Shown one piece after another: positions 63,738 to 64,000 of a DNA stretch of 64,000 nucleotides. The position numbers and the translations under genes are program-made. The notes under the pieces were generated by a model that worked only from the letters and a program-made list of their open reading frames with translations, had not been told where the DNA came from and ran no database searches. Position 1 is the first letter of the stretch. Every line of letters starts with the position of its first letter. Origin of the DNA: Anaerococcus provencensis (GTDB lineage Bacteria > Bacillota > Clostridia > Tissierellales > Peptoniphilaceae); NCBI RefSeq assembly GCF_000312365.2, contig NZ_HG003686.1, positions 565,299 through 629,298 of the forward strand. Direction: 5' to 3'.

Positions 63738-64000
63738 TTAGGCAGCTTTATATTTTATGATTTCTAAGTTTCTTTTTTCTATTTTTGATGATAATTTGTT
63801 TAAGTTTAGTGCCATTGACAATAGGCATATTTCACTTATTATATTTGCTTTTCCTCTGTGGTGGAATCTATTGTAGTTTAGTCCTGATTTTATTTTGGAA
63901 AATGCTCCTTCGGATTGGATTGATCTGTTTAATCTTTCTTCTATTCATTGGGCTGATCTTATGTTTTCTAAGGATTCTTTTCTATATTTTTGGAATGTTT
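63738..64000 (-). pseudogene. IS1182-family transposase C-terminus with an internal stop
   Basis: The visible 87 codons end at TAA (63738-63740). The C-terminal pattern N-R-S-I-Q-S-E-G-A-F followed by R-F-H-H-R-G-K-A-N is typical of IS1182-type transposases. An in-frame TGA at 63945-63947 interrupts the sequence just before that block, at a place where TGG (Trp) would restore the frame. The copy is therefore probably inactive. The rest lies beyond the window. Confidence 0.8.

Larger units (their letters stand above)
63570..64000 (-). mobile_element. IS1182-like insertion sequence, partial
   Basis: The proposed terminal sequence ggtggtgttgcagaatag begins right after the DUF4230 stop. The transposase 3' end follows on the minus strand and the element runs past the right edge. 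No target duplication can be checked inside the window. Confidence 0.6.

Noticed and set aside
1..64000. tRNA or rRNA genes, prophage or restriction-modification system
   Set aside because: No such sequence pattern or gene group was found on reading both strands.

Overview
The window looks like chromosomal DNA of a low-GC anaerobic Firmicute. The mix of genes (a Firmicutes yybS-gdpP-rplI-dnaB cluster, T-box leaders, many small lipoproteins, a giant G5-repeat surface protein, L-lactate dehydrogenase, BrnQ, a Kdp potassium pump) fits the Peptoniphilaceae (Anaerococcus-like) best. That placement is an inference from gene content and is not proven by a marker gene. Nearly all of the window is coding; the only gene-free stretch over 300 bases is the T-box leader region at 633-1059. 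I saw no tRNA, rRNA, CRISPR array or prophage.

Layout. 1-632: the end-truncated tail of a metallophosphoesterase. 754-4187: a promoter and T-box leader (specifier read as UGC, cysteine) control a small His-rich lipoprotein and a NitT/TauT-type ABC importer whose binding-protein gene carries a frameshift. 4310-11917: a tightly packed cluster of DUF2232 protein, GdpP, ribosomal protein L9, DnaB helicase, GNAT, DnaD, helicase loader and NAD(P)HX epimerase. 11982-14520: a DUF4349 lipoprotein, then a serine T-box and serS. 14519-23086: envelope and housekeeping genes, including an OatA-like acyltransferase, a D-aspartate-ligase-like ATP-grasp enzyme, and a fusion of a YihY/BrkB membrane protein to 5-formyltetrahydrofolate cyclo-ligase coupled to an S9 peptidase. 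23087-29002: hpf, a candidate small RNA, secA, prfB (with its programmed frameshift) and trpS. 29102-33560: ldh, two tandem NSS-family sodium symporters and a HAD phosphatase. 33706-41199: a 2484-residue cell-wall protein with about 18 G5 domains and a Pro-rich wall-spanning repeat. 41267-51121: the kdp potassium region. 51186-51340: a long palindromic MITE-like element. 51347-52720: leucyl aminopeptidase. 52800-58895: a GntR regulator and a mannose-family PTS with two SIS-domain deglycases, resembling fructoselysine/glucoselysine (Amadori product) operons. 59005-63620: a decayed membrane gene, DUF503, an ArsC/Spx-like protein, free methionine sulfoxide reductase, BrnQ, TrmB and a DUF4230 protein. 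63570-64000: the end of an IS1182-like transposase with an internal stop.

How the parts work together. Potassium and cyclic di-AMP appear linked: GdpP degrades c-di-AMP, and the Kdp sensor proteins carry the USP domain that in other Firmicutes binds it. The Kdp sensor is split here: one protein has the KdpD sensor domain but no kinase, and the other has the kinase but no KdpD sensor domain. Four helically phased ATTTTAA repeats lie between the two divergent transcripts. The terminal sequence of the palindromic element at 51186 matches the end of the IS1182-like element at 63570 (20 of 25 positions by eye), suggesting a non-autonomous derivative. Two genes carry single-base frameshifts next to A-runs, which may be real or assembly artefacts.
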